Positions 17,539-25,806 of a stretch of 64,000 nt of DNA are shown in pieces; the first letter of the stretch is position 1; each line of letters starts with the position of its first letter. The stretch lies in assembly GCF_017368475.1 (NCBI RefSeq), contig NZ_JAFNJE010000006.1, positions 124,001 to 188,000 on the forward strand. The letters are read 5' to 3'. The notes below the pieces were generated by a model, which was given only the letters and a program-made list of their open reading frames with translations, was not told where the DNA came from and ran no database searches. The DNA is from Alteromonas sp. 5E99-2 (GTDB lineage: Bacteria > Pseudomonadota > Gammaproteobacteria > Enterobacterales > Alteromonadaceae). The position numbers and the translations under genes are program-made.

Positions 17539-18847
17539 TAAGTAAAAACACAAAGGCTAAGCCATAAGTGAATGGACTCACTTCTTTGTATTTACCACAG
17601 CCTAGCTTCAATCCGACATAAGTAATAAAACCCAGCGCAATCCCTTCACTAATACTAAAGGTTAATGGCATCGCAATAAGTGCAACTGATGCTGTGGCAA
17701 GGGATATCAAGTCATCAAAATCCAACTCTTTAATAGATTCCATCATCAATATGCCAACAATGACTAAGGCTGGTGTTGTGGCCATTAATGGGATGACTTT
17801 CATAATCGGTGTCAAAAACAAAGCCAGTAAAAAGCAAAGACCTACAACAACTGCTGTTAACCCCGTTCGACCACCTGTAGACACGCCAGCTGCCGATTCC
17901 ACATAACTGGTTACAGGTGATGTTCCTAACGCCGCACCAGCAACACTTGCCGCTGCATCTGCTGTCATAGCTTTTCCCATTTTGGGTAGGGACTTGTTTT
18001 CATCTAACAAGTTTGCTTTGCGAGAAACTCCAATTAAGGTACCTATGGTATCGAACATATTCACAAACATTAGCGCAAGGATAAGGTCCCAGGTCGCTGC
18101 AAAGTGCTTAATTGGATACATGATATCCATAGCAAAAAACGTGGAACTAATTGGCTCTGGCATGCCGACAATGGCATCAGGTCGTGCAGTTAAAAACCCG
18201 TTTTCGGTAGGAATGAGCATGCCAATAAGTGAAATCACTACAATAGAAATTAAAATACCTGCGGTTACATTTCGTATCACTAACACCAAAGTGAAAATAA
18301 CACCTATAAACGCAAGTAAAACCGCGGGGTCAGATAAATCACCTATAGACACTAAGGTTGCAGGGTTATCTATAATTAACCCCGCATTTTTTAATCCAAT
18401 AAAACCAATGAATAATCCAATACCACACTGTACCCCTATTTTGAGGCAGTCCGGTATGGAGTTAGCCACCTTAGTCCTGACGCCTGTGACAGTGAGCAAT
18501 ACAAATAAAATACCGTTCCAAAATACGATCCCCAAGGCCGCTTCCCAAGGGATTTCTCGATTTAAGCATATGGTAAACGCGAAAAACGCGTTAAGTCCCA
18601 TTCCTGGCGCCAGTGCAATGGGATAATTAGTCATTGCCGCCATTAACAAAGTGCCAATACAGGCTGCTAATGCGGTTACTGTAATCAAACCAGCTGCAGG
18701 CATGCCGCTAACCGACAAAATACTTGGGTTAACAATGAGTACATAAGACATTGCGGCAAATGTAGTGAGCCCTGCAATGATCTCTCGCTTAACGGTTGTT
18801 TTATTTTCTGTTAATTTAAACCAGGTCTCTAATAGTGTTCGATTCAT
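17522..18847 (-). CDS. NCS2/AzgA-type purine permease
   Basis: The 441-residue inner-membrane protein has 12-14 predicted membrane segments and fits the AzgA-like branch of NCS2 transporters (GhxP/AdeP type), which import adenine, guanine or hypoxanthine with protons. Visible motifs are EIIAGLTTFAAMSYVLIVNPSIL, LAPGMGLNAFFAF, MFVNMFDTIGTLIGV and GTSPVTSYVESAAGVSTGGRTGLTAV. It is transcribed away from adenine deaminase with a RutR-box between them. Adenine or guanine/hypoxanthine is therefore the likely substrate; sequence alone does not choose. Confidence 0.92.
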   Translation of the reverse strand: MNRTLLETWFKLTENKTTVKREIIAGLTTFAAMSYVLIVNPSILSVSGMPAAGLITVTALAACIGTLLMAAMTNYPIALAPGMGLNAFFAFTICLNREIPWEAALGIVFWNGILFVLLTVTGVRTKVANSIPDCLKIGVQCGIGLFIGFIGLKNAGLIIDNPATLVSIGDLSDPAVLLAFIGVIFTLVLVIRNVTAGILISIVVISLIGMLIPTENGFLTARPDAIVGMPEPISSTFFAMDIMYPIKHFAATWDLILALMFVNMFDTIGTLIGVSRKANLLDENKSLPKMGKAMTADAAASVAGAALGTSPVTSYVESAAGVSTGGRTGLTAVVVGLCFLLALFLTPIMKVIPLMATTPALVIVGILMMESIKELDFDDLISLATASVALIAMPLTFSISEGIALGFITYVGLKLGCGKYKEVSPFTYGLAFVFLLRYWFI

Positions 18848-18924
18848 TTGTTTAGTCTTTTATGTTGATATAACTATAACGGCCGTGTTAAACGACGTAT
18901 TTAGCGAAAACTTAAAGCAATTTC

Positions 18925-18940
18925 TTGACCATGTGGTCAA
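18925..18940. promoter_or_regulatory. Perfect RutR box between permease and adenine deaminase
   Basis: TTGACCATGTGGTCAA matches all 14 specified positions of the E. coli RutR box TTGACCAnnTGGTCAA. It is 78 bp upstream of the permease start and 145 bp upstream of adenine deaminase, so it may control either or both. Confidence 0.75.
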
Positions 18941-18986
18941 ATTTCGGCATAACTAAGCTTAATTGAAACAGTTCTCGATAATAGTG

Positions 18987-19014
18987 ACGTTATCGTAACG
19001 ACGTTATCGTAACG
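18987..19014. repeat. Two tandem copies of a 14-bp inverted repeat
   Basis: ACGTTATCGTAACG occurs twice back to back with no mismatch. Each copy is itself an inverted repeat (CGTTA, TCG, TAACG). It lies 72 bp upstream of adenine deaminase and may be a double operator for an unidentified regulator. Confidence 0.5.
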
Positions 19015-19085
19015 GATACACAGGATTAATTCGCACTAGATTTGCACAATCGCAACATATTGGTGCGTTCACACAACAGGTTACA

Positions 19086-20105
19086 ATGAAAACAAAAACC
19101 CTTATTCAATCTATTCCAAAAGTAGAGCTGCATTTACACATTGAAGGCACCTTAGAGCCTGAGCTTATGTGGCGCCTTGCGAAAAAGCACGAGTTATCCC
19201 TTCCTTTCGATAGCATACAAGAGATTGCCAACGCGTATCAATTCGATAATTTACAAAGCTTTTTAGATCTCTACTACCAAGGTGCTGCGGTACTGATTGA
19301 TGAAGACGATTTTTTTGAACTGATGTGGGCCTATTTTTTACGCTGTAAAGAACAAAATATTGTTCATACAGAAATCATGTTCGACCCTCAAACTCATACT
19401 CACCGAGGTATTGATTACAGCGTATTCATGCCTGGTTTTTTACGTGCGAAAGCACAAGCAGAAAGTGAACTAGGCATTACAAGTTGTTTAATATTGTCTT
19501 TTTTACGTCATTTGTCACAAGAAGACGCACTGCTCACCCTTGCACAAGCAGAGCCTTATTATGACGCTATCGACGCAGTGGGTTTAGACAGTTCAGAACT
19601 AGGGAACCCACCTGACAAATTTATCGATGTTTTTGCCAAAGCCAAGACACTAGGCTTTAAACGGGTTGCTCATGCAGGAGAAGAAGGCCCACCTGAATAT
19701 ATTTGGTCAGCATTAAACGACCTAGATGTGCACCGCATCGACCACGGCGTACGCTGTATTGAAGACCCTAAACTCATGGCTCATTTAGTGGCAAACAAAA
19801 TGCCACTAACCGTATGCCCGCAAAGTAACTTAAAACTCTGCGTGGTTAACGACATGTCTGAACACAACATTCTCGATTTATTAGAACAAGGTGTAATGGT
19901 TACGGTCAATTCAGATGACCCCTCTTATTTCGGAGGCTATTTAAACCAAAACTATCAAGCCTTGGATACCCATCTAGCTATGTCAGATGAGCAATTCATT
20001 CAACTCGTAAAAAACAGTTTTGAAGCCAGCTTTCTTAGTGATAAATTAAAACAGAAGTGGATAAAGGAAGTTGATAAGCTCAATCACTCGCTTAGTCATA
20101 ACTAA
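19086..20105 (+). CDS. Adenine deaminase (adenosine deaminase superfamily)
   Basis: The 339-residue zinc enzyme would convert adenine to hypoxanthine. Metal ligands H15 and H17 lie in PKVELHLHIEGTLEPELM, with HAGEEGPPEY, RIDHGVR and the final VNSDDPSYFGGYLNQNY. The last motif and the FDPQTHTHRGI block match the bacterial subgroup shown to act on adenine (as with Pseudomonas PA0148), rather than true adenosine deaminase. That subgroup assignment is from memory of the family. It diverges from the purine permease, so transport and deamination are probably co-regulated. Confidence 0.88.
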   Translation: MKTKTLIQSIPKVELHLHIEGTLEPELMWRLAKKHELSLPFDSIQEIANAYQFDNLQSFLDLYYQGAAVLIDEDDFFELMWAYFLRCKEQNIVHTEIMFDPQTHTHRGIDYSVFMPGFLRAKAQAESELGITSCLILSFLRHLSQEDALLTLAQAEPYYDAIDAVGLDSSELGNPPDKFIDVFAKAKTLGFKRVAHAGEEGPPEYIWSALNDLDVHRIDHGVRCIEDPKLMAHLVANKMPLTVCPQSNLKLCVVNDMSEHNILDLLEQGVMVTVNSDDPSYFGGYLNQNYQALDTHLAMSDEQFIQLVKNSFEASFLSDKLKQKWIKEVDKLNHSLSHN

Positions 20106-20156
20106 GTCACATAACTCTAACACTCGTCGAGTTCGTCACAAGATCGCATTAGCAGT

Positions 20157-20179
20157 TTTAACTGCAATCGTCAGTTAAA
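20157..20179 (+). terminator. Hairpin after adenine deaminase
   Basis: TTTAACTG and CAGTTAAA form an 8-bp stem with a 7-base loop, 50 bp after the stop codon. It has no clear T run, so its role is uncertain. Confidence 0.35.
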
Positions 20180-20316
20180 TAGAGGTATTTGAAAGCCCAT
20201 ATCCTTCATTGAACTCTCGAGACATCGCAGTATGAATGACTTTATACTCAATATGCACGCCTGATTATTGTCGTAGCTTAAATAGTTCTCGGGTTAGCTA
20301 AAATTCAATCAATAAT

Positions 20317-20349
20317 AAAAAGGCGAACTCATACTTAAGTTCGCCTTTT
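20317..20349. terminator. Bidirectional terminator between adenine deaminase and alginate lyase
   Basis: AAAAGGCGAACT and its complement AGTTCGCCTTTT form a 12-bp stem with A and T runs on both sides. It can terminate the plus-strand adenine deaminase transcript and the minus-strand lyase transcript. Confidence 0.85.
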
Positions 20350-20393
20350 CTGTAACACAATGCGATGTTAAACCATCACTTTAACGATAATTG

Positions 20394-21539
20394 CTATTCA
20401 CTACATGCAGTGCAATCATTATCATCATGACTTACTTCTAATTGATAGAAGGTAATTTGGTCAAAATCAGCTTCTGTGCCATCAGGACCAAAACCTGTTG
20501 TATCCGCACCTGGTAAAAGTTGATTATTAAACTCTTCAACAGCAACGTTATTTTGTGTATAAGCACCTGCTTTGAAATACATCCATTCATTACGTCTATC
20601 ATAATCACTGTTTTCAGCTTCCATATCAAAAGTGATTATATCAATGATATCGCCATTTAAATCACCTCTTCGAACAGTAACGTTAATCAAAGCACCAACG
20701 TTTTCTATTTCATAAGAAAATAATTCATCTAAAGCAATGCCTTCATCTGGGTTTTCTGCATCATCATCTCGTGAGCCAACAAAAACGCGCTCTTCTAAAT
20801 CGCTGCCCCCATTAATTTCATGAAGCGCATAAATACTGCCTCGTTCATTTTGAGGTAGCTTACGATAATACAGTCTAAGCGGCTCATCATCTTCAGCATG
20901 AATTTGACCAATAATAGTCGCCCCAATATCATCAGGTCGGCCTGTTTCAGTCACTTTGTTAACACGAAGTGTTGCTCTTAAAAGACCGTTTCGGCCACCT
21001 ACATTCTCAACACCTCGGCCACTACTTCCATTATCATCAAGTATTAAGTTGTCTGGTTGATAACCTAAAACCCAATTATTTTCATTTACGCCTGAGATTC
21101 TAATACTTAAGCCATTATCACGGCTTGTCACGCCACCGCGAACATATTCACGTAGCTCTGAACGAGGAAAACGTGTATTCAGAGATGTTCTGCCTCCATT
21201 GACAGGCGACTTAAATACCATGCCACCGTCAGGCCCAGTAAAGAAGTAAGGGTCTGATGATTCCACATCGCTATCGCTACCGAAGAAAAGGTCTTCTGCA
21301 TCATCAAAGTCTGAGTTATTCGGCCCTTCACGCAAGGCAATAAACTCAAAATCATCGATGCGTACACCAGTTTCATTATTTGCTGATATTTCTCGAAGTG
21401 CGGGAGAATCAAGACCCCAAACACTCAAATCAAAGTTTTCCCAAGGAGCAAGATTTGGGTCTAAACCAAACTCATTAACTTGTGCTGACGCTGCACCTGC
21501 GAATGACATAAAGATCGATACCATCACTAACTTTTTCAT
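20394..21539 (-). CDS. Exported alginate lyase, polysaccharide lyase family 7
   Basis: The 381-residue protein has a signal peptide (about 1-19, ending ASA). A PL7 domain follows, recognisable by RTSLNTRFPRSELREYV, the Gln-His pair in IIGQIHAEDDEPLRLYYRK, and the C-terminal YFKAGAYTQNN. It would cut alginate by beta-elimination outside the cytoplasm. The N-terminal 60-100 residues before the lyase core are acidic and not recognised. It is a single gene with no other polysaccharide-utilisation genes around it, sandwiched between the two halves of the purine cluster, suggesting an insertion. Confidence 0.9.
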   Translation of the reverse strand: MKKLVMVSIFMSFAGAASAQVNEFGLDPNLAPWENFDLSVWGLDSPALREISANNETGVRIDDFEFIALREGPNNSDFDDAEDLFFGSDSDVESSDPYFFTGPDGGMVFKSPVNGGRTSLNTRFPRSELREYVRGGVTSRDNGLSIRISGVNENNWVLGYQPDNLILDDNGSSGRGVENVGGRNGLLRATLRVNKVTETGRPDDIGATIIGQIHAEDDEPLRLYYRKLPQNERGSIYALHEINGGSDLEERVFVGSRDDDAENPDEGIALDELFSYEIENVGALINVTVRRGDLNGDIIDIITFDMEAENSDYDRRNEWMYFKAGAYTQNNVAVEEFNNQLLPGADTTGFGPDGTEADFDQITFYQLEVSHDDNDCTACSE

Positions 21540-21806
21540 AACAACTGTCCTCCAATGGACTATATAAGTAGTGTTATTAATACTGAAGAGCCAGTATTAA
21601 CGCTCGTACTAAAAATGAAAATTAATTGATACTTGCTTTCTTTAAAGTGAACAAAAATTAGTCCACAACCAGAGTATCTTCGTAAAAAAACAAAATTTCA
21701 ATCTATTTTTTTGATCATTTTAAAGGTGTACAATCTACTTTACAGAACGCAAACCTATAAACTTAATCTACATATATGACATTCAGAAGAAGATATCGTG
21801 ACAACT

Positions 21807-21887
21807 ATGGATATAGGCATAAACAAGCAAGCTCATGAAGCACTAGCCGAGCATTTAAAAAGGATACTAAAACAAATAGTTAACTGA
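21807..21887 (+). pseudogene. Possible remnant of a dps-like gene (N-terminal fragment)
   Basis: A 26-residue frame (MDIGINKQAHEALAEHLKR and a few more residues) resembles the N terminus of Dps-type ferritin-like proteins, which often begin with an IGI motif followed by a long helix. It stops where the HNFHW ferroxidase region should begin, and nothing downstream restores it. The similarity is short, so this is a weak call. Confidence 0.3.
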
Positions 21888-21944
21888 ATATAAGAAATAT
21901 TAACACCATGCGCTATCCACTGTGTCAGTGGTATTTAAGGCTAG

Positions 21945-22049
21945 TGCGGAGTTCGCTATGCCAATGCAAATTGTCAATTTGAAGATTCGTTTATAGAAGT
22001 CGATACCGACGGTAGCTACATCGGGGCTTTTTTTACTTACGGCTTTTAA
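21945..22049 (+). pseudogene. Possible 3' remnant of an outer-membrane protein gene
   Basis: A 34-residue open stretch without a start codon ends in EVDTDGSYIGAFFTYGF. The alternating pattern and terminal Phe resemble the last beta-strands of an outer-membrane barrel. A TAG codon sits directly before it. With the fragment at 21807 it suggests decayed genes in this 600-bp gap; otherwise the gap only holds the lyase promoter region. Confidence 0.3.
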
Positions 22050-22084
22050 ACGTTAAAAACGAAAGAAATACCATATTACTAACA

Positions 22085-22123
22085 TGAACTTGGTATTTTA
22101 GTCGCACCAAAATATCAAGTTCA
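22085..22123 (-). terminator. Terminator hairpin of the lower purine operon
   Basis: TGAACTTGGTATTTT and AAAATATCAAGTTCA pair over 14 of 15 positions around a 9-base loop. It lies 15 bp beyond the stop codon of the cupin gene, the last gene of the minus-strand operon. Confidence 0.7.
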
Positions 22124-22137
22124 GTCATTGCGCTAAA

Positions 22138-22488
22138 TTAGACTAAAGTCACAAATATAGAATGTCGCACTTCGTTGTTCAGAGCTTTTGAGCAATGTCC
22201 TTCGCCAAATGTATCCTCTAAAAGCAATACATCTCCCCCGCCGTAAATGCGTTTTTCACCATTTGACACGGTAAATTCCGCACTGCCTTTTAAGATAAAC
22301 AGCAATTGTCTCGCTGGTGCAGGGTGCCATTTAAAGTCGTAATCCGCTGGTGTTTCTCTAAAAATAACGCTGCCTGCTGGGTGTTTCTCTGACAAAAGCC
22401 CAATTGGTCCGCCATCGGCTAACGGAATATCCAATGTTCCAAAATGACTTTTGCCGTCTTCGCTGGCATAAATTCTGTCTATGATCAT
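22138..22488 (-). CDS. Small single-domain cupin protein
   Basis: The 116-residue protein is one cupin barrel. HPAPARQLLFILKGSAEFTVSNGEKRIYGGGDVLLLEDTFGEGH contains both cupin motifs (about 55-100), but the first motif has Q/L where many cupins have a second metal His. It ends the operon for ureidoglycine/oxalurate metabolism, 17 bp after allantoate amidohydrolase. Ureidoglycine aminohydrolase and ureidoglycolate lyase also have cupin folds, but the former is a two-domain protein of about 260 residues. A sensor, isomerase or hydrolase acting on a ureido compound is possible; the function is unknown. Confidence 0.7.
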   Translation of the reverse strand: MIIDRIYASEDGKSHFGTLDIPLADGGPIGLLSEKHPAGSVIFRETPADYDFKWHPAPARQLLFILKGSAEFTVSNGEKRIYGGGDVLLLEDTFGEGHCSKALNNEVRHSIFVTLV

Positions 22489-22505
22489 AAATACGCTCGG
22501 TTTGT

Positions 22506-23753
22506 TTATTTTGTCGTTGAATATTGTTCAGAAAGTAAAAGTAAAAATTGATGTAATACGATCAGTGACGCTTCTACATCATGGGTTTTAATCGATTCTG
22601 CAGGATGATGGCTAATGCCTTTGTAACAACGCACAAACATCATAGCCACATCGCATATGTCAGCAATTGCCATAGCGTCGTGACCCGCACCTGATGAAAG
22701 CGAATAAGGCGTAAAGTCGGCATTGTTTATCGCTTGAGTTAACATTGCCTGTAGCTCAGGTGCACAGCTCACTGCATTTGCACTATGGGTTTGAGTGTAA
22801 GTTAAGCCTGTGTTTCTGTGTTCTGCAATTGATTCAAGTTTCGCTAAAATAGCGTCGAAAGCGCGGTCCCGTAAACGGTCATCTTCACTTCGAATATCTA
22901 AAGAAAACCGAGTTTTACCGGAAATCACGTTGACCCCATTAGGCCTATTTTCTATCGCGCCAACAGTGGCAACAACACCAAATTCTGCGGCGATGCTTTC
23001 TACCGCTAAAATCATTTCAGCACTGGCGGCCAGAGCATCTTGACGCAACCCCATAGGCACAGTACCCGCATGACCAGCAAACCCTTCGATATCAAACCAA
23101 AATCGCCTTGCACCATTAATAGCCGTCACTATGCCCACGGGCAGGTTTTTATCTTCCAGCACCGGCCCTTGTTCAATATGGATTTCCAAATAGCCGAGCA
23201 GTCCTGAAGGGTTAGTAATTTTGCTATTGCCAATATTGGCAAAGGACAAACCAAAGTTGGACATGGCCTGACTTAACGTAATGCCTTCACTGTCTGCTAA
23301 ATCGGCCCACTCTTTTTGCCATTGCCCAGTTAAGGCTCGGCTACCCAGCAGAGTTGAACCAAATCGCGTTCCTTCTTCATCGCCAAAACCAACGATATCG
23401 ATGTGAAATGGAAGACGAATATTGTGACTATGTAAGTAATTCACTACGGCTATAGGTGCTAAAACCCCTAACATACCGTCGTATTTTCCGCCATTTGGCA
23501 CTGTATCTAAATGGCTACCCAAAATAAATCGCTGGGCATTTTCATTATCACTTTCGTATCGGCCCCACAAATTGGCTGCGCCATCTTCCCATGTTTTGCA
23601 TCCCGCTTGCTGCATCCAGTGCGCAACTAAGTCGTTAGCCTGTCGGTGTTGTTCGGTTAAATAACGTCGGTCAACATAATCAGCTTGGCTCACCGCCCCT
23701 AACTCATTACACCATGTCATCACCTGACTTGCGGCCTGTACAAAATCAGTCAC
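22506..23753 (-). CDS. hpxK: Allantoate amidohydrolase (M20 family)
   Basis: The 415-residue dinuclear metal enzyme converts allantoate to ureidoglycine, CO2 and ammonia. The metal-binding motifs GSHLDTVPNGGKYDG, GFGDEEGTRFGSTLLGS and YLEIHIEQGPVLED, and the substrate region GYAGHAG-like (GFAGHAGTVPMG) and SGAGHDAMAIA are present. This amidase/hydantoinase branch also contains ureidoglycolate and beta-ureidopropionate enzymes, but the adjacent aminotransferase and the allantoinase elsewhere in the window point to allantoate. Its start overlaps the aminotransferase gene by 8 bp. Confidence 0.88.
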   Translation of the reverse strand: MTDFVQAASQVMTWCNELGAVSQADYVDRRYLTEQHRQANDLVAHWMQQAGCKTWEDGAANLWGRYESDNENAQRFILGSHLDTVPNGGKYDGMLGVLAPIAVVNYLHSHNIRLPFHIDIVGFGDEEGTRFGSTLLGSRALTGQWQKEWADLADSEGITLSQAMSNFGLSFANIGNSKITNPSGLLGYLEIHIEQGPVLEDKNLPVGIVTAINGARRFWFDIEGFAGHAGTVPMGLRQDALAASAEMILAVESIAAEFGVVATVGAIENRPNGVNVISGKTRFSLDIRSEDDRLRDRAFDAILAKLESIAEHRNTGLTYTQTHSANAVSCAPELQAMLTQAINNADFTPYSLSSGAGHDAMAIADICDVAMMFVRCYKGISHHPAESIKTHDVEASLIVLHQFLLLLSEQYSTTK

Positions 23754-24969
23754 TATAAACCGCCATTGCTGCGTCTATTCCTTCGCCCGTAGGTAAGCTA
23801 TGCCCCGCCCTTCGAAGTACAGTTTCTAACGATTGTAAGGTGTGAAACACTGCATCGGGTCTTGCGTTGTAGCCCATAGTACCAATGCGCCATATTTTTC
23901 CGTGAAGCGGTCCAAAACTGGTGCCTATTTCTATATTGAACTTGTGTAACATGTCATGGCGAATCGCTTCACCGTCTACGGCATCAGGAATGTATACCCC
24001 GACAACATTATTCATCTTGTTCGATAAGTCGCCAAAGGGCTGCAAGTTCAAGCCTTGAATACCTGCAAGCATGGCATCTCCGGCCTGTTTATGGCGAGCA
24101 ATGGTTTGATCAACACCTTCTTCCAGCAAATTAATCGCACATTCACGTGCACAATACAGCATAGATGCGGCTTCAGTGTGGTGATTTAGCCTTTCACTTC
24201 CCCAATAATCCATAATCATAGGTAAATCGAAATAATTAGAACGAATGCGAGACGCGACACCATCTTGATGATCGTCGTTGCGAATACCCGCCTCTACATG
24301 TCTTCGTTTATTCACCGTATTGACGTATTTTTCACTTAAGGTGACTGGCGCGCTTCCTGAAGGGCCTCCCAAACACTTCTGTAACCCAACAGACACAGCG
24401 TCGAGTTTCCACAAGTCGGTTTCAAAAGGGTTACCGCCTATTGACGCGGTAGCATCACAATAAAACAGCACATCGTGGCGCTCGCATATTTCACCTATAT
24501 CAGCCAAAGGCTGAAGCATAGTAGTAGAGGTATCTCCCTGAACAATGGCAAGTAACTTAGGCTGCACACGCTTAATGGCATCTTCAATTTGCTGAGCTTG
24601 GACAACTTGTCCCCATTCCACTTCAAAGGTATGCACTTCTGCATCACAACGGGTTGCGATTTCCGCCAACAAGTGGCCAAAACGTCCAAAAATAGGAATA
24701 AGCACTTTATCGCCCGGCTCAATAGCAGACACTAAAACCGCTTCAATACCTGCTCTTGATGTACCATCAACCAATAATGTTTGTTCATTTTCAGTACGAA
24801 AAACTGAACGGTACAAAGCCATCACTTCATTCATGTATCCCGTCATTACTGGGTCATATTGGCCAACTAACTGAGTAGACATGGCACTTAACACTCTGGG
24901 ATAACAGTTTATTGGGCCTGGCCCCATTAACAAGCGAGGTGGTGGCGCTAAACGAGAAAACGTTGTCAT
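23746..24969 (-). CDS. pucG: (S)-ureidoglycine-glyoxylate aminotransferase
   Basis: The 407-residue PLP enzyme of the AGXT family would move the amino group of ureidoglycine to glyoxylate, giving oxalurate and glycine. The start LLMGPGPINCYPRVL and the PLP lysine K198 in SVGLQKCLGGPSGSAP are typical of the PucG/HpxJ branch rather than of serine-glyoxylate enzymes. It lies directly upstream of allantoate amidohydrolase, which supplies its substrate, and 9 bp after a TSUP transporter gene. Confidence 0.88.
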   Translation of the reverse strand: MTTFSRLAPPPRLLMGPGPINCYPRVLSAMSTQLVGQYDPVMTGYMNEVMALYRSVFRTENEQTLLVDGTSRAGIEAVLVSAIEPGDKVLIPIFGRFGHLLAEIATRCDAEVHTFEVEWGQVVQAQQIEDAIKRVQPKLLAIVQGDTSTTMLQPLADIGEICERHDVLFYCDATASIGGNPFETDLWKLDAVSVGLQKCLGGPSGSAPVTLSEKYVNTVNKRRHVEAGIRNDDHQDGVASRIRSNYFDLPMIMDYWGSERLNHHTEAASMLYCARECAINLLEEGVDQTIARHKQAGDAMLAGIQGLNLQPFGDLSNKMNNVVGVYIPDAVDGEAIRHDMLHKFNIEIGTSFGPLHGKIWRIGTMGYNARPDAVFHTLQSLETVLRRAGHSLPTGEGIDAAMAVYSD

Positions 24970-24978
24970 AAAATGTCC

Positions 24979-25806
24979 TTACAGAAAAAGTTGAGCAAGC
25001 ATGCGAAGACCAGTGATCATCAGCACAACGGCAAATATTTTTTTCAGCTTTTGCGCATCTAATAGTGACGCTAATTTGGCCCCAATAGGCGCAAACATAA
25101 CGGTTAACGGTACGATACAAACAAAGCCGATTAAGTTAACCAAACCAAAGGTGCCCATTGGCGCATCGGCGGGAGTTTGTCCTACAACAAGCATGGTGAT
25201 TGCTGCGGGTAGTGAAATAAGTAAACCTACACCTGCAGCCGTGCCCACAGCTCTATGAGCTGGGTAGTTACAAAACGTCAACATAGGTACGGTTAATGTG
25301 CCTCCACCAATACCGACCAGTGAACTAAACAAACCAACACTGGTTGCCATGCCCGCTTGGCCTGCAGTATTCGGTAAGTCGTTGAACAGAGCTTTTTTGC
25401 TGCCAATTAGCATATTCAAGGATGACAATATGGCAATCACACCAAACAATAATGTTAACCACGAACCATTCACTCGAGTAACCAACCAACTTCCCAGTAG
25501 CACGCCTATTAAGATGAAAACGCCCCAACGCTTCAACAAAACAAAGTCCACATTGCCTTTTGCATTGTGTGCGCGAATAGAGCTAATAGACGTTGGAATA
25601 ATAGTGGCCAATGAAGTGGCTGTAGCCACTAACATTGCTGATTCAGGTGATACGCCAAAAGCTTGAAATAAAAAGAATAAAACAGGAACAATAACAATGC
25701 CCCCGCCAACGCCAAGCAAACCGGCAAGTAAACCAGCAAAAATACCTGTTGTGATCAGCGCAACGAGTACGGGTAAATTATCGATAATGGTGTCAATGAC
25801 CGACAT
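24979..25806 (-). CDS. TSUP family membrane transporter
   Basis: The 275-residue protein has about eight membrane segments and the duplicated TSUP (TauE/SafE, DUF81) motif: GLLGVGGGIVIVPVLFFL near residue 30 and LVGIGGGTLTVPML near 165. TSUP members move sulfonates, sulfite or small organic anions. Here it sits inside an operon that makes oxalurate, oxamate and oxalate, so export or uptake of one of those anions is a reasonable guess. Its start overlaps the upstream gene by 1 bp (TAATG). Confidence 0.88.
   Translation of the reverse strand: MSVIDTIIDNLPVLVALITTGIFAGLLAGLLGVGGGIVIVPVLFFLFQAFGVSPESAMLVATATSLATIIPTSISSIRAHNAKGNVDFVLLKRWGVFILIGVLLGSWLVTRVNGSWLTLLFGVIAILSSLNMLIGSKKALFNDLPNTAGQAGMATSVGLFSSLVGIGGGTLTVPMLTFCNYPAHRAVGTAAGVGLLISLPAAITMLVVGQTPADAPMGTFGLVNLIGFVCIVPLTVMFAPIGAKLASLLDAQKLKKIFAVVLMITGLRMLAQLFL

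Noticed and set aside
19086-20105. True adenosine deaminase (Add)
   Set aside because: The DDPSYFGGY and FDPQTH blocks are those of the bacterial adenine deaminase subgroup.
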